In this document: piece by piece, positions 18,505-33,981 of the stretch | Numbering within the stretch: the stretch's first letter is position 1 | How the letters are laid out: every line of letters starts with the position of its first letter | Assembly: GCF_003751845.1 (NCBI RefSeq) | Contig: NZ_RJKQ01000001.1 | Span: forward strand, 1,178,001-1,242,000 | Length of the DNA stretch: 64,000 nt | Direction of reading: 5' to 3' | From: Enterobacter sp. BIGb0383 | GTDB lineage: Bacteria > Pseudomonadota > Gammaproteobacteria > Enterobacterales > Enterobacteriaceae | Notes under the pieces: generated by a model | Database searches by the model: none | Seen by the model: only the letters and a program-made list of their open reading frames with translations | Told to the model about the DNA's origin: nothing | Program-made: the position numbers and the translations under genes

Positions 18505-18614
18505 CTCTGCTCTCCTGAACGCTAACCACTTACTGCATTAAGGCTACGCCAGGGCAACGGAACTGACAATTTATACCGTCTGGATGAAATGAATTAATGA
18601 TCAAAAAAAAGGGC

Positions 18615-18644
18615 TTGCCTTCGATAAGGTAAGTGGTTTAGGTT
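18615..18644 (+). promoter_or_regulatory. his operon sigma-70 promoter
   Basis: A TTGCCT -35 element (18615-18620) and a TAGGTT -10 element (18639-18644) are 18 bases apart. They match the known Salmonella/E. coli hisp1 boxes (TTGCTT and TAGGTT), and the site is about 40 bases before hisL. Confidence 0.75.
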
Positions 18645-18682
18645 TAATGCCATCAATGCATAAGCATTCACTGGAATTTTTT

Positions 18683-18733
18683 ATGACACGCGTTCAGTTC
18701 AAACATCACCATCATCACCATCACCCTGACTAG
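18683..18733 (+). CDS. hisL: his operon leader peptide HisL
   Basis: The 16-residue leader peptide reads MTRVQFK, seven consecutive histidines, then PD. Ribosome stalling on the run of His codons when charged tRNA-His is scarce lets transcription read through the attenuator. The sequence and position match the well-known enterobacterial hisL. Confidence 0.97.
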   Translation: MTRVQFKHHHHHHHPD

Positions 18734-18794
18734 TCTTTCAGGCGATGTGTGCTGGAAGACAGTTAGATCTTCCAGAGGTGCATGAACGCAAGAG

Positions 18795-18830
18795 AGCCCC
18801 CGGAAGATCATCTTCCGGGGGCTTTTTTTT
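18795..18830 (+). terminator. his operon attenuator terminator
   Basis: A GC-rich hairpin with arms AGCCCCCGGAAGAT and ATCTTCCGGGGGCT is followed by a run of eight T. It lies 60 bases after hisL and 48 bases before hisG and is the intrinsic terminator of the his attenuation system; the preceding CTGGAAGAC and TCTTCCAG segments (about 18749-18776) can form the alternative pairings. Confidence 0.95.
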
Positions 18831-18877
18831 GGACCGAATTCAGGCAGACACGACAGGAATGAAGAGGAAAATAAAGA

Positions 18878-19777
18878 ATGTTAGATAATACCCGCTTACG
18901 TATCGCAATTCAGAAATCAGGCCGACTGAGCGAAGACTCACGCGAACTGCTGGCCCGCTGCGGTATCAAGGTCAACCTGCACACCCAGCGTCTGATTGCG
19001 CTGGCGGAAAATATGCCGATTGATATTCTGCGCGTACGTGATGACGACATTCCTGGCCTGATTATGGATGGCGTGGTCGACCTCGGGATTATCGGTGAAA
19101 ACGTTCTGGAAGAAGAGCTGCTCAGCCGTCGCGCTCAGGGCGAAGACCCACGCTATTTCACCCTGCGTCGCCTCGATTTCGGCGGCTGCCGTCTGTCGCT
19201 GGCCACCAACGCCGACGAAACCTGGGACGGCCCTACTGCCCTCGACGGTAAACGTATCGCCACCTCTTACCCGCACCTGCTCAAGCGCTACCTCGACCAG
19301 AAAGGTATCTCCTTTAAATCCTGTCTGCTGAACGGCTCTGTGGAAGTCGCTCCGCGCGCGGGTCTGGCCGACGCTATCTGCGACCTGGTTTCTACCGGCG
19401 CAACCCTTGAGGCCAACGGCCTGCGCGAAGTCGAAGTGATTTATCGCTCCAAAGCCTGTCTGATCCAGCGCGACGGCGAGATGGCCGACGCCAAACAGCA
19501 GCTGATCGATAAACTGCTGACCCGTATCCAGGGCGTGATTCAGGCCCGCGAATCCAAGTACATCATGATGCACGCGCCGACCGAGCGTCTGGAAGAAGTG
19601 ATCGCCCTGCTGCCGGGTGCGGAACGTCCGACCATTCTGCCGCTGGCAGGCGATCAGCAGCGCGTTGCCATGCATATGGTCAGCAGCGAAACCCTGTTCT
19701 GGGAAACGATGGAGAAACTGAAGGCGCTGGGCGCCAGCTCTATCCTGGTTCTGCCTATTGAGAAGATGATGGAGTAA
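18878..19777 (+). CDS. hisG: ATP phosphoribosyltransferase HisG
   Basis: First, feedback-inhibited enzyme of histidine synthesis; it condenses ATP with PRPP. The 299-residue length is that of the long, hexameric HisG form with a C-terminal regulatory ACT-like domain. Visible are [15 protein letters not shown] at the N-terminus, the PRPP-binding segment [14 protein letters not shown] (about residues 169-182) and a C-terminal region ending [11 protein letters not shown]. It is the first structural gene after the attenuator; hisD follows 5 bases after its stop. Confidence 0.98.
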   Translation: MLDNTRLRIAIQKSGRLSEDSRELLARCGIKVNLHTQRLIALAENMPIDILRVRDDDIPGLIMDGVVDLGIIGENVLEEELLSRRAQGEDPRYFTLRRLDFGGCRLSLATNADETWDGPTALDGKRIATSYPHLLKRYLDQKGISFKSCLLNGSVEVAPRAGLADAICDLVSTGATLEANGLREVEVIYRSKACLIQRDGEMADAKQQLIDKLLTRIQGVIQARESKYIMMHAPTERLEEVIALLPGAERPTILPLAGDQQRVAMHMVSSETLFWETMEKLKALGASSILVLPIEKMME

Positions 19778-19782
19778 CGCCC

Positions 19783-25287
<5,505 letters not shown>

Positions 25288-25294
<7 letters not shown>

Positions 25295-25899
25295 CAGAGC
25301 AACAACGCAGCCAGCTGGACTGGGAAAAAACCGACGGCATGTTACCGGCCGTGGTGCAGCACGCCGTTTCCGGCGAAGTGCTGATGCTGGGCTATATGGA
25401 CAGAGACGCGCTGGCCAAAACCGAAGCCAGCGGCAAAGTCACCTTTTTCTCACGCAGCAAGCAGCGCCTGTGGACCAAAGGTGAAACCTCCGGGCATTTC
25501 CTGAACGTCGTCAGCATTACGTCAGACTGCGATAACGACACCCTGCTGGTGCTCGCCGACCCGATTGGCCCGACCTGCCACACCGGCAGCTCCAGCTGCT
25601 TCGGCGACAGCAGCCACCAGTGGCTGTTCCTGTATCAGCTTGAGCAACTGCTGGCTTCGCGCAAAACCGCCGACCCGGCCAGTTCTTATACGGCCAAACT
25701 GTACGCCAGCGGCACCAAACGCATTGCGCAGAAAGTTGGCGAAGAAGGGGTAGAAACCGCCCTCGCCGCCACCGTGAACGACCGCGAGGAGCTGACTAAC
25801 GAAGCTTCGGATCTGATGTATCACCTGCTGGTGCTACTGCAGGATCAGGATCTGGATTTAACGGCGGTGATTGAGAACCTGCGGGCAAGACATCAATAA
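25288..25899 (+). CDS. hisI: Bifunctional phosphoribosyl-AMP cyclohydrolase / phosphoribosyl-ATP pyrophosphatase HisI(E)
   Basis: Last gene of the operon. The N-terminal cyclohydrolase half (about residues 1-110) has [25 protein letters not shown] and [12 protein letters not shown] with zinc and magnesium ligands. The C-terminal pyrophosphatase half has [18 protein letters not shown] with the acidic MazG-like residues and [12 protein letters not shown]. The 203-residue fused form is typical for enterics. A strong terminator follows 6 bases downstream. Confidence 0.98.
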
Positions 25900-25904
25900 G
25901 CCTG

Positions 25905-25939
25905 AAAAAAACCGGGCGCTTTATCCGCCCGGTTTTTTT
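25905..25939. terminator. Bidirectional terminator between hisI and wzz
   Basis: AAAAAACCGGGCG, a short loop and CGCCCGGTTTTTTT form a GC-rich hairpin flanked by an A-run and a T-run, so it can terminate both the his operon and the converging wzz transcript. It touches the wzz stop codon. Confidence 0.92.
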
Positions 25940-26879
25940 AGATTTCGCGACGCTGCCGATAGTTATGCAGGGCGCTTTGCGTCAGAACAATACCCACCCC
26001 TGCAATAAGCCCCAGTATTAAAGACACCAGCACGACCATGATTCTGGTTTTGTTCTCTTCCTCCTGAGGCGCCGTCGGCTCAACGACATAGAAGAAAGTG
26101 CCAATCTTCATTTTCTCAGGCTCAAGCGCGGCCAGCTTCAGCAGCTGTTCCTGCGTATTCAGGTACTCATCGGCATAGTTTCGCTGCGAGTCTGCGTCTT
26201 TTCTAATCACCACCACGCCGTCACCGGCTTCACGCGAGGTCTGAGACTCAATACGCTGAGCGCGCTGCTCTTTGGCTAATTTTTCCTGTATCGCCAGCGA
26301 TGCCGTCAGTTCCTGTTTTCTCAGCGTGATATTGGTGTTCAAATCATTAATCAGCTGCTTCCCGACGTCCTGATTGACCTGCTCAACCAGGGTTCTGAGG
26401 CTGCTGTCTAACTGCTCAGGCGCACCAGCAACATAGCTGATTTTAATCGGAGAGGCGCTGTTCGGTGACGGCAACTGCGTCATCTTCAGGACATCTGTAC
26501 GGACCGTCTCTTTGTACTCATCCTGCATTATCCGCGCAGACAGCAAAGCGGAGAAACGATCAAAGGTCGCAGCGCGAATATCAGAAATAGAAGGTATAAA
26601 CGTCTCCGCTGCCCCCTCTTTTCTCACGCCCGACGGATACAGCAGTAACAGGGTATTTGTATAATCCGCCACCTGCCCGGTTTCCGGCATCGACACCACG
26701 GCCGTTGAAATCCATTTAGGTTTGTGGAAGATAAGGTAAGCAGTTGCGATAATCAGTGTAAAAACCAGAGTGCAGAGAATAATTTTTTTGCCCTTCCAGA
26801 GCTGTAACAGAAGATCAAACATATCGACCTCCTGATTTTCTGTGATTCCCTTTTGTTCACGACGCTCAGTGCTGTGCAT
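25938..26879 (-). CDS. wzzB: O-antigen chain-length determinant Wzz
   Basis: Polysaccharide co-polymerase (class 1) that sets the modal length of the O-antigen made by Wzy. The 313-residue product has the two-membrane-helix architecture: helix 1 at about residues 33-52 (KIILCTLVFTLIIATAYLIF), a large periplasmic helical domain, and helix 2 near 280-300 followed by a short basic tail. The proline/glycine-rich end of the second helix (GLIAGVGIVLTQSALHNYR) is the family signature. Its sequence is well diverged from E. coli Wzz. An inverted repeat GTAGTG-GT-CACTAC lies at 26915-26928, 36 bases before the ATG. Confidence 0.92.
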   Translation of the reverse strand: MHSTERREQKGITENQEVDMFDLLLQLWKGKKIILCTLVFTLIIATAYLIFHKPKWISTAVVSMPETGQVADYTNTLLLLYPSGVRKEGAAETFIPSISDIRAATFDRFSALLSARIMQDEYKETVRTDVLKMTQLPSPNSASPIKISYVAGAPEQLDSSLRTLVEQVNQDVGKQLINDLNTNITLRKQELTASLAIQEKLAKEQRAQRIESQTSREAGDGVVVIRKDADSQRNYADEYLNTQEQLLKLAALEPEKMKIGTFFYVVEPTAPQEEENKTRIMVVLVSLILGLIAGVGIVLTQSALHNYRQRREI

Positions 26880-27035
26880 AATAGCCTTTAAAAGTGTGTT
26901 ATCTCATTATGATTGTAGTGGTCACTACCATAACCGCCATAAGATTTTGATTAATAGTGCGATTAAATGTATGCCATGGTGACTATTCATATTAAAAATG
27001 TTACTGCATCACATACGACCTCATTGCCCCCCAAA

Positions 27036-27067
27036 ACGTAAAAAGGCCCTGATAAAGGCCTTTTACG
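27036..27067 (-). terminator. Rho-independent terminator after ugd
   Basis: On the minus strand ACGTAAAAGGCC, loop TTTATCA and GGGCCTTTTTACGT form a long hairpin with a U-rich 3' arm, 17 bases after the ugd stop. It separates ugd from wzz. Confidence 0.85.
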
Positions 27068-27083
27068 TCGATGGTGATGCGAT

Positions 27084-28250
27084 TTAGTCGCTGCCGAACA
27101 GATCGCGGGTATAAACCTTATCCGCCACGTCTGCCAGCTCTTTTGCCATCCGGTTGGAGATAATCACGTCGGCTTCTTGCTTAAACGCATCCAGATCGCG
27201 CACGACGCGGGAGTGGAAGAACTCGTCTTCTTTCATCACCGGCTCATAGACAATGACCTGCACGCCTTTCGCCTTGATTCGCTTCATAATCCCCTGGATA
27301 GAAGATGCCCGGAAGTTATCAGACCCGCTCTTCATAATCAGCCGGTACACCCCGACCACCTTCGGCTGGTGAGCAAGGATAGAGTCGGCAATAAAGTCTT
27401 TACGCGTGCGGTTGGCATCCACAATCGCCGAAATCAAGTTATTCGGGACGGTGTCATAATTTGCCAGCAGCTGCTTGGTATCCTTCGGCAGGCAGTAGCC
27501 GCCGTAGCCAAATGACGGGTTGTTATAGTGATTGCCAATACGCGGATCCAGGCACACCCCTTCGATAATCTGGCGGGTATTCAGACCCAGGCTCTCGGCA
27601 TAGCTATCCAGCTCGTTAAAGTAGGCCACGCGCATCGCGAGGAAGGTATTGGCGAAGAGTTTAATCGCCTCCGCTTCGGTCGAGTCGGTAAACAATACCG
27701 GGATATCGGTTTTGATCGCCCCTTCCTGCAGCAGCGCCGCAAAACGCTCCGCGCGTTCTGAACGCTCGCCGATAACGATACGGGAAGGATGGAGGTTGTC
27801 ATACAGCGCCTTGCCTTCGCGCAGGAATTCCGGGGAGAAGATCAGGTTATCAATACCCAGTTTGTCTTTTATGGACTGGGTAAAACCAACCGGGATAGTG
27901 GATTTGATGATCATGACCGCGTCAGGGTTAATCTCCACCACGTCGCGGATAACCGCTTCAACCGTTGAGGTATTGAAGTAGTTATGTTTCGGGTCGTAAT
28001 CGGTCGGGGTGGCGATAATGACATAGTCTGCGTCACGATAGGCATCGTGTTTATCGGTGGTGGCGCGGAAGTTGAGAGGCTTCTCGGTCAAATACTGCTG
28101 GATCTCGGGATCGACAATCGGCGAGACCTTCTGGTTTAGCATATCCACTTTTGCCTGCACGATATCCAGCGCCACCACCTCATGGTTCTGGGCAATCAGA
28201 ACACCGTTCGACAGACCAACGTAACCTGTACCTGAGATTGTTATTTTCAT
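27084..28250 (-). CDS. ugd: UDP-glucose 6-dehydrogenase Ugd
   Basis: Oxidises UDP-glucose to UDP-glucuronate, needed for colanic acid and for aminoarabinose modification of lipid A. The 388-residue protein has an N-terminal Rossmann motif [12 protein letters not shown] (residues 5-16), [11 protein letters not shown] at 138-148 and the catalytic cysteine in [14 protein letters not shown] (C253). It is transcribed separately from gnd, with terminators on both sides. In enterics it is often controlled by PmrA, RcsB and PhoP; no convincing site was identified here. Confidence 0.97.
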   Translation of the reverse strand: MKITISGTGYVGLSNGVLIAQNHEVVALDIVQAKVDMLNQKVSPIVDPEIQQYLTEKPLNFRATTDKHDAYRDADYVIIATPTDYDPKHNYFNTSTVEAVIRDVVEINPDAVMIIKSTIPVGFTQSIKDKLGIDNLIFSPEFLREGKALYDNLHPSRIVIGERSERAERFAALLQEGAIKTDIPVLFTDSTEAEAIKLFANTFLAMRVAYFNELDSYAESLGLNTRQIIEGVCLDPRIGNHYNNPSFGYGGYCLPKDTKQLLANYDTVPNNLISAIVDANRTRKDFIADSILAHQPKVVGVYRLIMKSGSDNFRASSIQGIMKRIKAKGVQVIVYEPVMKEDEFFHSRVVRDLDAFKQEADVIISNRMAKELADVADKVYTRDLFGSD

Positions 28251-28512
28251 TCGTAAGTAACTTCTTTAAGTATGAGTGTCAGGAGGATGGCAGAAGAACC
28301 ACCGCGAAAGTCGTTATCTGATGGGGTTTTTAACTCTTCCGTTAATCCACTGTCAAGGCACCACCCCGCCTGCTTCCCCCTGCCTCAGGTAGTGATTTAT
28401 GCTGGTTTTTTTCCTTGCATTTCAGCCGTTGCGCTACCGCCGGGTGCTGGCAGGCAAAAAAAAAGCCCGGTATCAGTTACCGGGCCTTTCATCATCAGGA
28501 TGCTAAATCAGA
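28251..28512. other. Intergenic region gnd/ugd
   Basis: The 262 bases between ugd and gnd hold the gnd terminator and the ugd promoter region. No gene is supported; the plus-strand frame covering it runs on into antisense gnd sequence. Confidence 0.5.
28455..28487 (-). terminator. Rho-independent terminator after gnd
   Basis: On the minus strand GGCCCGGTA, loop ACTGA and TACCGGGCTT are followed by TTTTTTT, about 25 bases after the gnd stop codon. Confidence 0.92.
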
Positions 28513-29919
28513 TTAATCCAGCCATTCCGTATGGAATACACCGTCTTTATCCGTGCGCTTGTAGGTATGCGCCCCGAAGTAGTCACGCTGAGCCTGAATC
28601 AGGTTAGCCGGCAGTACCGCAGAACGGTAGCTGTCGTAGTACGCTACGGCCGCAGAGAACGTCGGTACCGGAATACCGTTCTGAACGGCATAGGCCACTA
28701 CGTCGCGCAGCGCCTGCTGGTATTCATCAGCGATGTTTTTGAAGTATGGTGCCAGCAGCAGGTTCGCGATACCGGCGTTTTCCGCGTAGGCATCGGTAAT
28801 TTTCTGCAGGAACTGGGCGCGAATAATACAACCGGCACGGAAAATCTTCGCGATTTCACCGTAGTTCAGATCCCAGTTGTTCTCATCGGACGCGGCACGC
28901 AGCTGAGAGAAGCCCTGCGCATAGGAGACAATTTTGCCCAGATAGAGCGCACGACGCACTTTCTCAACGAATTCGGCTTTATCACCCGCTGGCTTAGCCT
29001 GCGGACCGGACAGCACCTTAGAGGCCGCCACGCGCTGCTCTTTCAGAGAAGAGATATAGCGTGCGAATACGGATTCGGTGATCAGGGACAGCGGCTCGCC
29101 GAGATCAAGAGAGCTCTGGCTGGTCCACTTGCCGGTGCCTTTGTTGGCGGCTTCATCCAGAATCACATCAACCAGGTATTTACCCTCTTCATCTTTTTTG
29201 GTGAAGATGTCTTTGGTGATGTCGATCAGATAGCTGCTCAGCTCGCCGTTATTCCACTCGGTGAAGGTCTCGGCCAGCTCTTCGTTGGAGAGGTTCAGGC
29301 CACCCTTCAGGAGCGCATAGGCTTCAGCAATCAGCTGCATGTCGCCGTATTCGATACCGTTATGTACCATCTTCACGTAGTGGCCCGCACCGTCAGGACC
29401 GATATAGGTCACGCACGGCTCGCCATCTTCTGCAACGGCAGCAATTTTGGTCAGGATCGGCGCAACCAGCTCGTAAGCGTCTTTCTGACCGCCAGGCATG
29501 ATGGAAGGACCTTTCAGGGCGCCCTCTTCGCCACCGGAAACGCCGGTGCCGATAAAGTTAAAGCCCTCAGCAGACAGCTCACGGTTACGACGAATGGTGT
29601 CGTGGAAGAAGGTGTTGCCGCCATCAATGATGATGTCGCCTTTATCAAGGTACGGCTTGAGGGAGTCGATAGCCGCATCGGTGCCAGCGCCCGCTTTCAC
29701 CATCAACAGGATACGACGTGGCGTTTCCAGAGATTCAACAAATTCCTGTACCGTGTAGAACGGAGCCAGTTTCTTGCCCGGATTTTCGGCAATGACTTCT
29801 TCCGTTTTATCACGAGAGCGGTTGAAGACGGAGACGGTATAACCACGGCTTTCGATGTTGAGCGCCAGGTTGCGCCCCATCACTGCCATACCGACGACGC
29901 CGATCTGTTGCTTGGACAT
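28513..29919 (-). CDS. gnd: 6-phosphogluconate dehydrogenase, decarboxylating, Gnd
   Basis: Oxidative pentose-phosphate enzyme that makes ribulose 5-phosphate, CO2 and NADPH. The 468-residue product is full length, with [19 protein letters not shown] at the N-terminus (NADP-binding), the substrate-binding block [21 protein letters not shown] (about 128-148) and [19 protein letters not shown] with the catalytic lysine and asparagine near 183. It marks the right boundary of O-antigen clusters in enterics and is a known hot spot for recombination with that locus. Confidence 0.98.
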   Translation of the reverse strand: MSKQQIGVVGMAVMGRNLALNIESRGYTVSVFNRSRDKTEEVIAENPGKKLAPFYTVQEFVESLETPRRILLMVKAGAGTDAAIDSLKPYLDKGDIIIDGGNTFFHDTIRRNRELSAEGFNFIGTGVSGGEEGALKGPSIMPGGQKDAYELVAPILTKIAAVAEDGEPCVTYIGPDGAGHYVKMVHNGIEYGDMQLIAEAYALLKGGLNLSNEELAETFTEWNNGELSSYLIDITKDIFTKKDEEGKYLVDVILDEAANKGTGKWTSQSSLDLGEPLSLITESVFARYISSLKEQRVAASKVLSGPQAKPAGDKAEFVEKVRRALYLGKIVSYAQGFSQLRAASDENNWDLNYGEIAKIFRAGCIIRAQFLQKITDAYAENAGIANLLLAPYFKNIADEYQQALRDVVAYAVQNGIPVPTFSAAVAYYDSYRSAVLPANLIQAQRDYFGAHTYKRTDKDGVFHTEWLD

Positions 29920-30087
29920 TACATACTCCTGTCAGGTGTGGTCACCGCGACATGTGCGCGGTTTGAATGTGGCTTAGATGTTAACTCAGTAATAGGCAGA
30001 ATGAATAGCCTTTGCTAACCGATGCCACACTGATTGCCTAATCCTGGACCGTCAGGCCGCACAGGCACAGTGACGGCCGGACCGGGA

Positions 30088-31458
30088 TTACTCTCCGAGT
30101 AGCGCGAGAATCTCTTTTGTTTTCTCTTCCATCAGCGCGGTATCTGCGCGAGATTCCACGTTCAGGCGCACAACCGGCTCGGTGTTCGACGAGCGCAGGT
30201 TAAAACGCCACTGGGGGAACGCCATACTAATGCCGTCCGTGTGGTCAATCTCCAGCGCATGAATGGAAAAATGCTGCTGAACGCGCGCAATCGCTTCGGC
30301 TGGTTTTTCCAGCTTTCTGTTAATTTCACCACTCGCCGGGAACGCCGCCATCCGGTCGCGAACCAGTTCGCCCAGGGATTGTCCTTTCAGGCACAGCAGC
30401 TCGGTCACCAGCAGCCAGGGGATCATGCCGCTGTCGCAGTAGGCAAAATCACGGAAATAGTGGTGAGCGCTCATTTCCCCGCCGTAGATCGCATCTTCGG
30501 CGCGCATCCGCTCTTTGATAAAGGCGTGACCGGTCTTCGACATCACCGGCGTACCGCCAGCAGCACTCACCACGTCAACGGTGTTCCAGGAGAGGCGCGG
30601 GTCGTGGATGATTTTGGCACCCGGATTTTTCTCCAGGAATGCCTCGGCCAGCAGGCCGACAATGTAGTAGCCCTCGATAAACTGTCCACGCTCGTCAAAC
30701 AGGAAACAGCGATCGAAATCGCCGTCAAAGGCGATACCCAGATCGGCCCCGTGCTCAATCACCGCATTGCGGGTATCGGCGCGACACTCCGGCAGCAGCG
30801 GGTTAGGAATGCCGTTGGGGAAGTTGCCGTCCGGGGTATTGTGGACCTTGATAAAAGTCACCGGCACCTTCAATGCCTGGAAGCGGGCCTCAATCGCATC
30901 AATCACCGGGCCCGCCGCGCCGTTGCCGGCGTTAATCACCAGCTTGAGCGGCTTCAGGTTCGCCGGGTTGATATAGCCCAGCAGGTGGTCAATATAGGCA
31001 TCCTGCAGATTGATTTTCTGATAGCTGCCGCGACGGGCTTCGTCTACCGGCGGGAAGTCGTTGGCTTCCGCCAGACGCTGCAAGTCGCGCAGGCCGGTAT
31101 CGCCGCTGATTGGCCGCGCGCCTTCGCGTACCAGCTTCATCCCGTTGTAGTCCATCGGGTTATGGCTGGCGGTCACTTCGATCCCGCCGTCCACGCCGAG
31201 GTGGAAGGTGGCGAAGTAGATCTCTTCGGTACCGGACAGGCCGATATCCAGCACGTCAACGCCCGCATCCTGCAGCCCTTTTGCCAGCGCCAGCTTCAGG
31301 GACTCGCTGGTCAGGCGCACATCGCCACCCAGCACGATGTTTTTCGGTTTCAGATACTCGCCATACGCGCGGCCAATTCGCCACGCGATGTCTTCATTCA
31401 GTTCGACGCCCAGCTTGCCGCGAATATCGTAGGCTTTAAAACAGGTCAATTGTTGCAT
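30088..31458 (-). CDS. manB: Phosphomannomutase ManB (O-antigen copy)
   Basis: Converts mannose 6-phosphate to mannose 1-phosphate for GDP-mannose synthesis. I choose [14 protein letters not shown] at 31458 (456 residues, as in the family) over the upstream ATG at 31479. The active phosphoserine is in [12 protein letters not shown] (S98), and the metal-binding loop is [13 protein letters not shown] near 240. The DNA is nearly identical to cpsG (53063-54433) over most of the gene, but the last 86 or so codons differ clearly, giving a mosaic pattern. It lies 72 bases downstream of manC and is the last gene of the O-antigen operon. Confidence 0.96.
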   Translation of the reverse strand: MQQLTCFKAYDIRGKLGVELNEDIAWRIGRAYGEYLKPKNIVLGGDVRLTSESLKLALAKGLQDAGVDVLDIGLSGTEEIYFATFHLGVDGGIEVTASHNPMDYNGMKLVREGARPISGDTGLRDLQRLAEANDFPPVDEARRGSYQKINLQDAYIDHLLGYINPANLKPLKLVINAGNGAAGPVIDAIEARFQALKVPVTFIKVHNTPDGNFPNGIPNPLLPECRADTRNAVIEHGADLGIAFDGDFDRCFLFDERGQFIEGYYIVGLLAEAFLEKNPGAKIIHDPRLSWNTVDVVSAAGGTPVMSKTGHAFIKERMRAEDAIYGGEMSAHHYFRDFAYCDSGMIPWLLVTELLCLKGQSLGELVRDRMAAFPASGEINRKLEKPAEAIARVQQHFSIHALEIDHTDGISMAFPQWRFNLRSSNTEPVVRLNVESRADTALMEEKTKEILALLGE

Positions 31459-31530
31459 TGGTTTCGCTCCTTCGGCCAACCACTCTCCTCCCGCACAAGA
31501 GAAACCTGTGCAGGCAGAGTAAACCTATGT

Positions 31531-32964
31531 TCAGATACGTCCGTAACGGTCTTTTAAACGAACGATGTCATCTTCGCCAAGATAAGAACCGGAACGCACT
31601 TCAATAAGATCAAGCGGGATTATTCCCGGGTTTTCCAGACAGTGGGCCACGCCAAGTGGAATATAGATCGACTCGTTCTCACCCAGCAGCCGACACTCTT
31701 CTCCCAGCGTCACTTTCGCTGTACCTGCCACCACAATCCAGTGTTCGGCACGGTGGTGGTGCATCTGTAACGACAGCCCCTCACCAGGTTTAACGGTTAT
31801 CCTTTTCACCTGGTAACCACTGCCGGCATCAATGGAGTCATATTTCCCCCACGGGCGATACACTTCCCGATGGTTATGATGCTCATGGCGACCATCAGCT
31901 TTGATCTGCTCCACCACTTTCTTCACATCCTGCACGCGGTTTCGGTCGGCAACCAGCACCGCATCTTTGGTCTGCACGACCACGAGATCTTTTACGCCAA
32001 TGGTCGTGACCAGTCCGGATTCTGAATAGATATAGCTGTTTTCCGTATCGTGGCCGATCACATCTCCATGATAGACATTACCGTCCGGATCTTTATCACT
32101 GATATCCCACAATGATGACCAGGAGCCCACATCGCTCCAGCCAGCATCCATCGGAACCACCACGGCATCGGCCGTTTTTTCCATCACGGCATAGTCAATA
32201 GATTCGTCCGGGCAGGCGAGGAATGCCTGTTCGTCAACACGGACAAAGTCCAGATCCGGGTCGACATCCTCCATCGCTTTTTCGCAGGCAGCCAAAATAT
32301 CGGGACGGAATTTTGCCAGCTCTTCCAGGTAACGTCCGGCACGGAAAAGGAACATGCCGCTGTTCCAGTAGTAATCACCGCTGCTGATATAGGCTTGAGC
32401 GGTAGTCAGATCGGGCTTTTCGACGAATTCGGCGACGTCAAACGCGGCGTTTTGACCATCGTCAGATGCTGCAGCACCGCGCCGTATATACCCGTAGCCC
32501 GTCTCTGGCTGGTCAGGAACGATACCAAAAGTGACCAGTTTGCCCATTTCCGCAAAGGGTGTTGCACTACGAACAGCCTGGCGGAAGGCTTCTTCATTCT
32601 GAATCACATGATCGGCGGCCAGTACCAGAATCAGCGAATCGTCCCCCTGTGGGGAACGTAAGGCAGTCAGTGCTGCAAGCGCAATCGCTGGCGCAGTATT
32701 ACGCCCTGCAGGTTCGAGGATAATATTTTGCGTCAGCCGATCAAGCTGGCGTAACTGCTCAGCAACGATAAAACGATGCTGCTCATTGCAGATCACCACC
32801 GGATTTTCGCATGCAATCCCTTCCAGGCGTCTGACGGTGGTTTGCAGCATCGTCAGCTCTCCTTTCAGGCAGAGGAACTGTTTAGGATAAAGCACGCGGG
32901 AACGTGGCCATAGACGGCTACCGGATCCGCCCGCCATGATCACAGGAAAAAGGCTCATATTCAT
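31531..32964 (-). CDS. manC: Mannose-1-phosphate guanylyltransferase ManC (O-antigen copy)
   Basis: Makes GDP-mannose from GTP and mannose 1-phosphate; it supplies the O-antigen mannosyltransferase(s). The 477-residue protein has the nucleotidyltransferase motif [21 protein letters not shown] in pieces at residues 10-30, [10 protein letters not shown] near 172, and a C-terminal cupin-like domain with [12 protein letters not shown] and [11 protein letters not shown]. Unlike manB, it differs clearly from the colanic acid copy cpsB in both protein and DNA. Its start ATG abuts the stop of the preceding gene at 32965. Confidence 0.95.
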   Translation of the reverse strand: MNMSLFPVIMAGGSGSRLWPRSRVLYPKQFLCLKGELTMLQTTVRRLEGIACENPVVICNEQHRFIVAEQLRQLDRLTQNIILEPAGRNTAPAIALAALTALRSPQGDDSLILVLAADHVIQNEEAFRQAVRSATPFAEMGKLVTFGIVPDQPETGYGYIRRGAAASDDGQNAAFDVAEFVEKPDLTTAQAYISSGDYYWNSGMFLFRAGRYLEELAKFRPDILAACEKAMEDVDPDLDFVRVDEQAFLACPDESIDYAVMEKTADAVVVPMDAGWSDVGSWSSLWDISDKDPDGNVYHGDVIGHDTENSYIYSESGLVTTIGVKDLVVVQTKDAVLVADRNRVQDVKKVVEQIKADGRHEHHNHREVYRPWGKYDSIDAGSGYQVKRITVKPGEGLSLQMHHHRAEHWIVVAGTAKVTLGEECRLLGENESIYIPLGVAHCLENPGIIPLDLIEVRSGSYLGEDDIVRLKDRYGRI

Positions 32965-33981
32965 TCAACTCTTTGTTAGCAAAGCATTTACCCACGCCGA
33001 TAAAGACAGGCATCCCATAGGTTTAAGATGCGGATCTTCCCGGTTGATACTCTCTTTGTAGGCCTCACACTGGCTGAGAGACCATTCTTGCCCGGTGATG
33101 CGATCAAGCACCGTGACATTTTCCCCTGTCGTGTGTAACAGCACGGCCGGATTAGTGGTAATCAAATGTCGATTACCCTGCAGCGTTTCCCAGGTTCGCA
33201 TCGTCAGGCCAGTCTGTTTCTGATGATGGATATCAATGACGTGCGCACTGGCTGCGGTGAGAGCCTCTAAATTATTTCGTGAGACAGGTTCAAACGTGAG
33301 CCACTCTTTCGGGCAGGCGCGCAACGCAGGATCGCGCAGATAGTAAAAGAGATACTGCAAACGGCTCTGGAAGTAGATTTTGATACAGGTCGTGGCCTGC
33401 TTTTTCCTTTCCAGAAAGCGGCTCAGGACACTGATACGATCGCCGTGATAGCTCCCGATAAAAGTATAGTCATACTCGGGTATGGCGGACGTAGCCGCTA
33501 CGGGCGCAGGACGACTTTCACTGTAGAAGAGTGGCAAATACTCAAGCTTAAAATCAAAGCTGTCTCTCAGGTCAAACGTAAAGGCCCGGTCGGATTTACT
33601 GGCCAGCGCAGGGAAGGTTTTAATGTTAGAGATAGAATCCCATGAATAACTGGTTATCTTTAAATTATGATTATGCTGGCGTAGCAAATCTATAAATGAC
33701 GGAGTGATGCAGGTTCCTTTCACAATCACCACATCCGTCAGCGTGGGTAAATCGTTTACGATTGCATCAAAAATAGTCCGCCCGTACCGCTCAGACATTC
33801 GGGTTGAATAGAGTGGAACATTGTATTTGAAAAGCGCTTTAGAAACGGAGGAGCAAAGCGGTCTGTCAGAAAAGCTGATGACCCGATCAAAATGTTTCTC
33901 AAGTTCTTCTGCAATAAGTTTCTTATAATCAAAGAAATCAGGACAGATAAACAATACCGTCTTATTACTCACCATTAACAT
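32965..33981 (-). CDS. Putative glycosyltransferase of the O-antigen cluster (family uncertain)
   Basis: A 338-residue cytosolic protein without signal peptide or membrane helix. Early text VLFICPDFFDYKKLIAEEL resembles the start of a GT-B Rossmann fold. The middle has TSYSWDSISNIK, a YTFIGSYHGDR strand-loop, and the C-terminal part has VIDIHHQKQTGLTMRTWETL followed by ITTNP, an E-rich segment at the place where GT-B enzymes bind the sugar nucleotide. I recall similar proteins, annotated as LPS biosynthesis or CgeB-like transferases, in O-antigen and capsule loci. The acceptor and donor are unknown; adjacency to manC hints at mannose. It overlaps the upstream acetyltransferase by 17 bases. 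Confidence 0.6.
   Translation of the reverse strand: MLMVSNKTVLFICPDFFDYKKLIAEELEKHFDRVISFSDRPLCSSVSKALFKYNVPLYSTRMSERYGRTIFDAIVNDLPTLTDVVIVKGTCITPSFIDLLRQHNHNLKITSYSWDSISNIKTFPALASKSDRAFTFDLRDSFDFKLEYLPLFYSESRPAPVAATSAIPEYDYTFIGSYHGDRISVLSRFLERKKQATTCIKIYFQSRLQYLFYYLRDPALRACPKEWLTFEPVSRNNLEALTAASAHVIDIHHQKQTGLTMRTWETLQGNRHLITTNPAVLLHTTGENVTVLDRITGQEWSLSQCEAYKESINREDPHLKPMGCLSLSAWVNALLTKS

Noticed and set aside
18704-18724. Run of His codons that might look like an engineered tag
   Set aside because: It is the natural HisL leader peptide, placed between the his promoter and the attenuator.
28251-28275. PmrA-box-like CTTAA repeats before ugd
   Set aside because: On the minus strand CTTAAA and CTTAC occur, but the spacing differs from the consensus and the site lies within a few bases of the start codon.
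28531-30018. 495-codon plus-strand frame over gnd
   Set aside because: Antisense to gnd; long only because strong codon bias removes stop codons in that frame. No protein family is recognisable.
30241-31557. 438-codon plus-strand frame over manB
   Set aside because: A nearly identical frame occurs antisense to cpsG at 53246-54376, as expected from the duplicated manB/cpsG DNA. It is not a separate gene.
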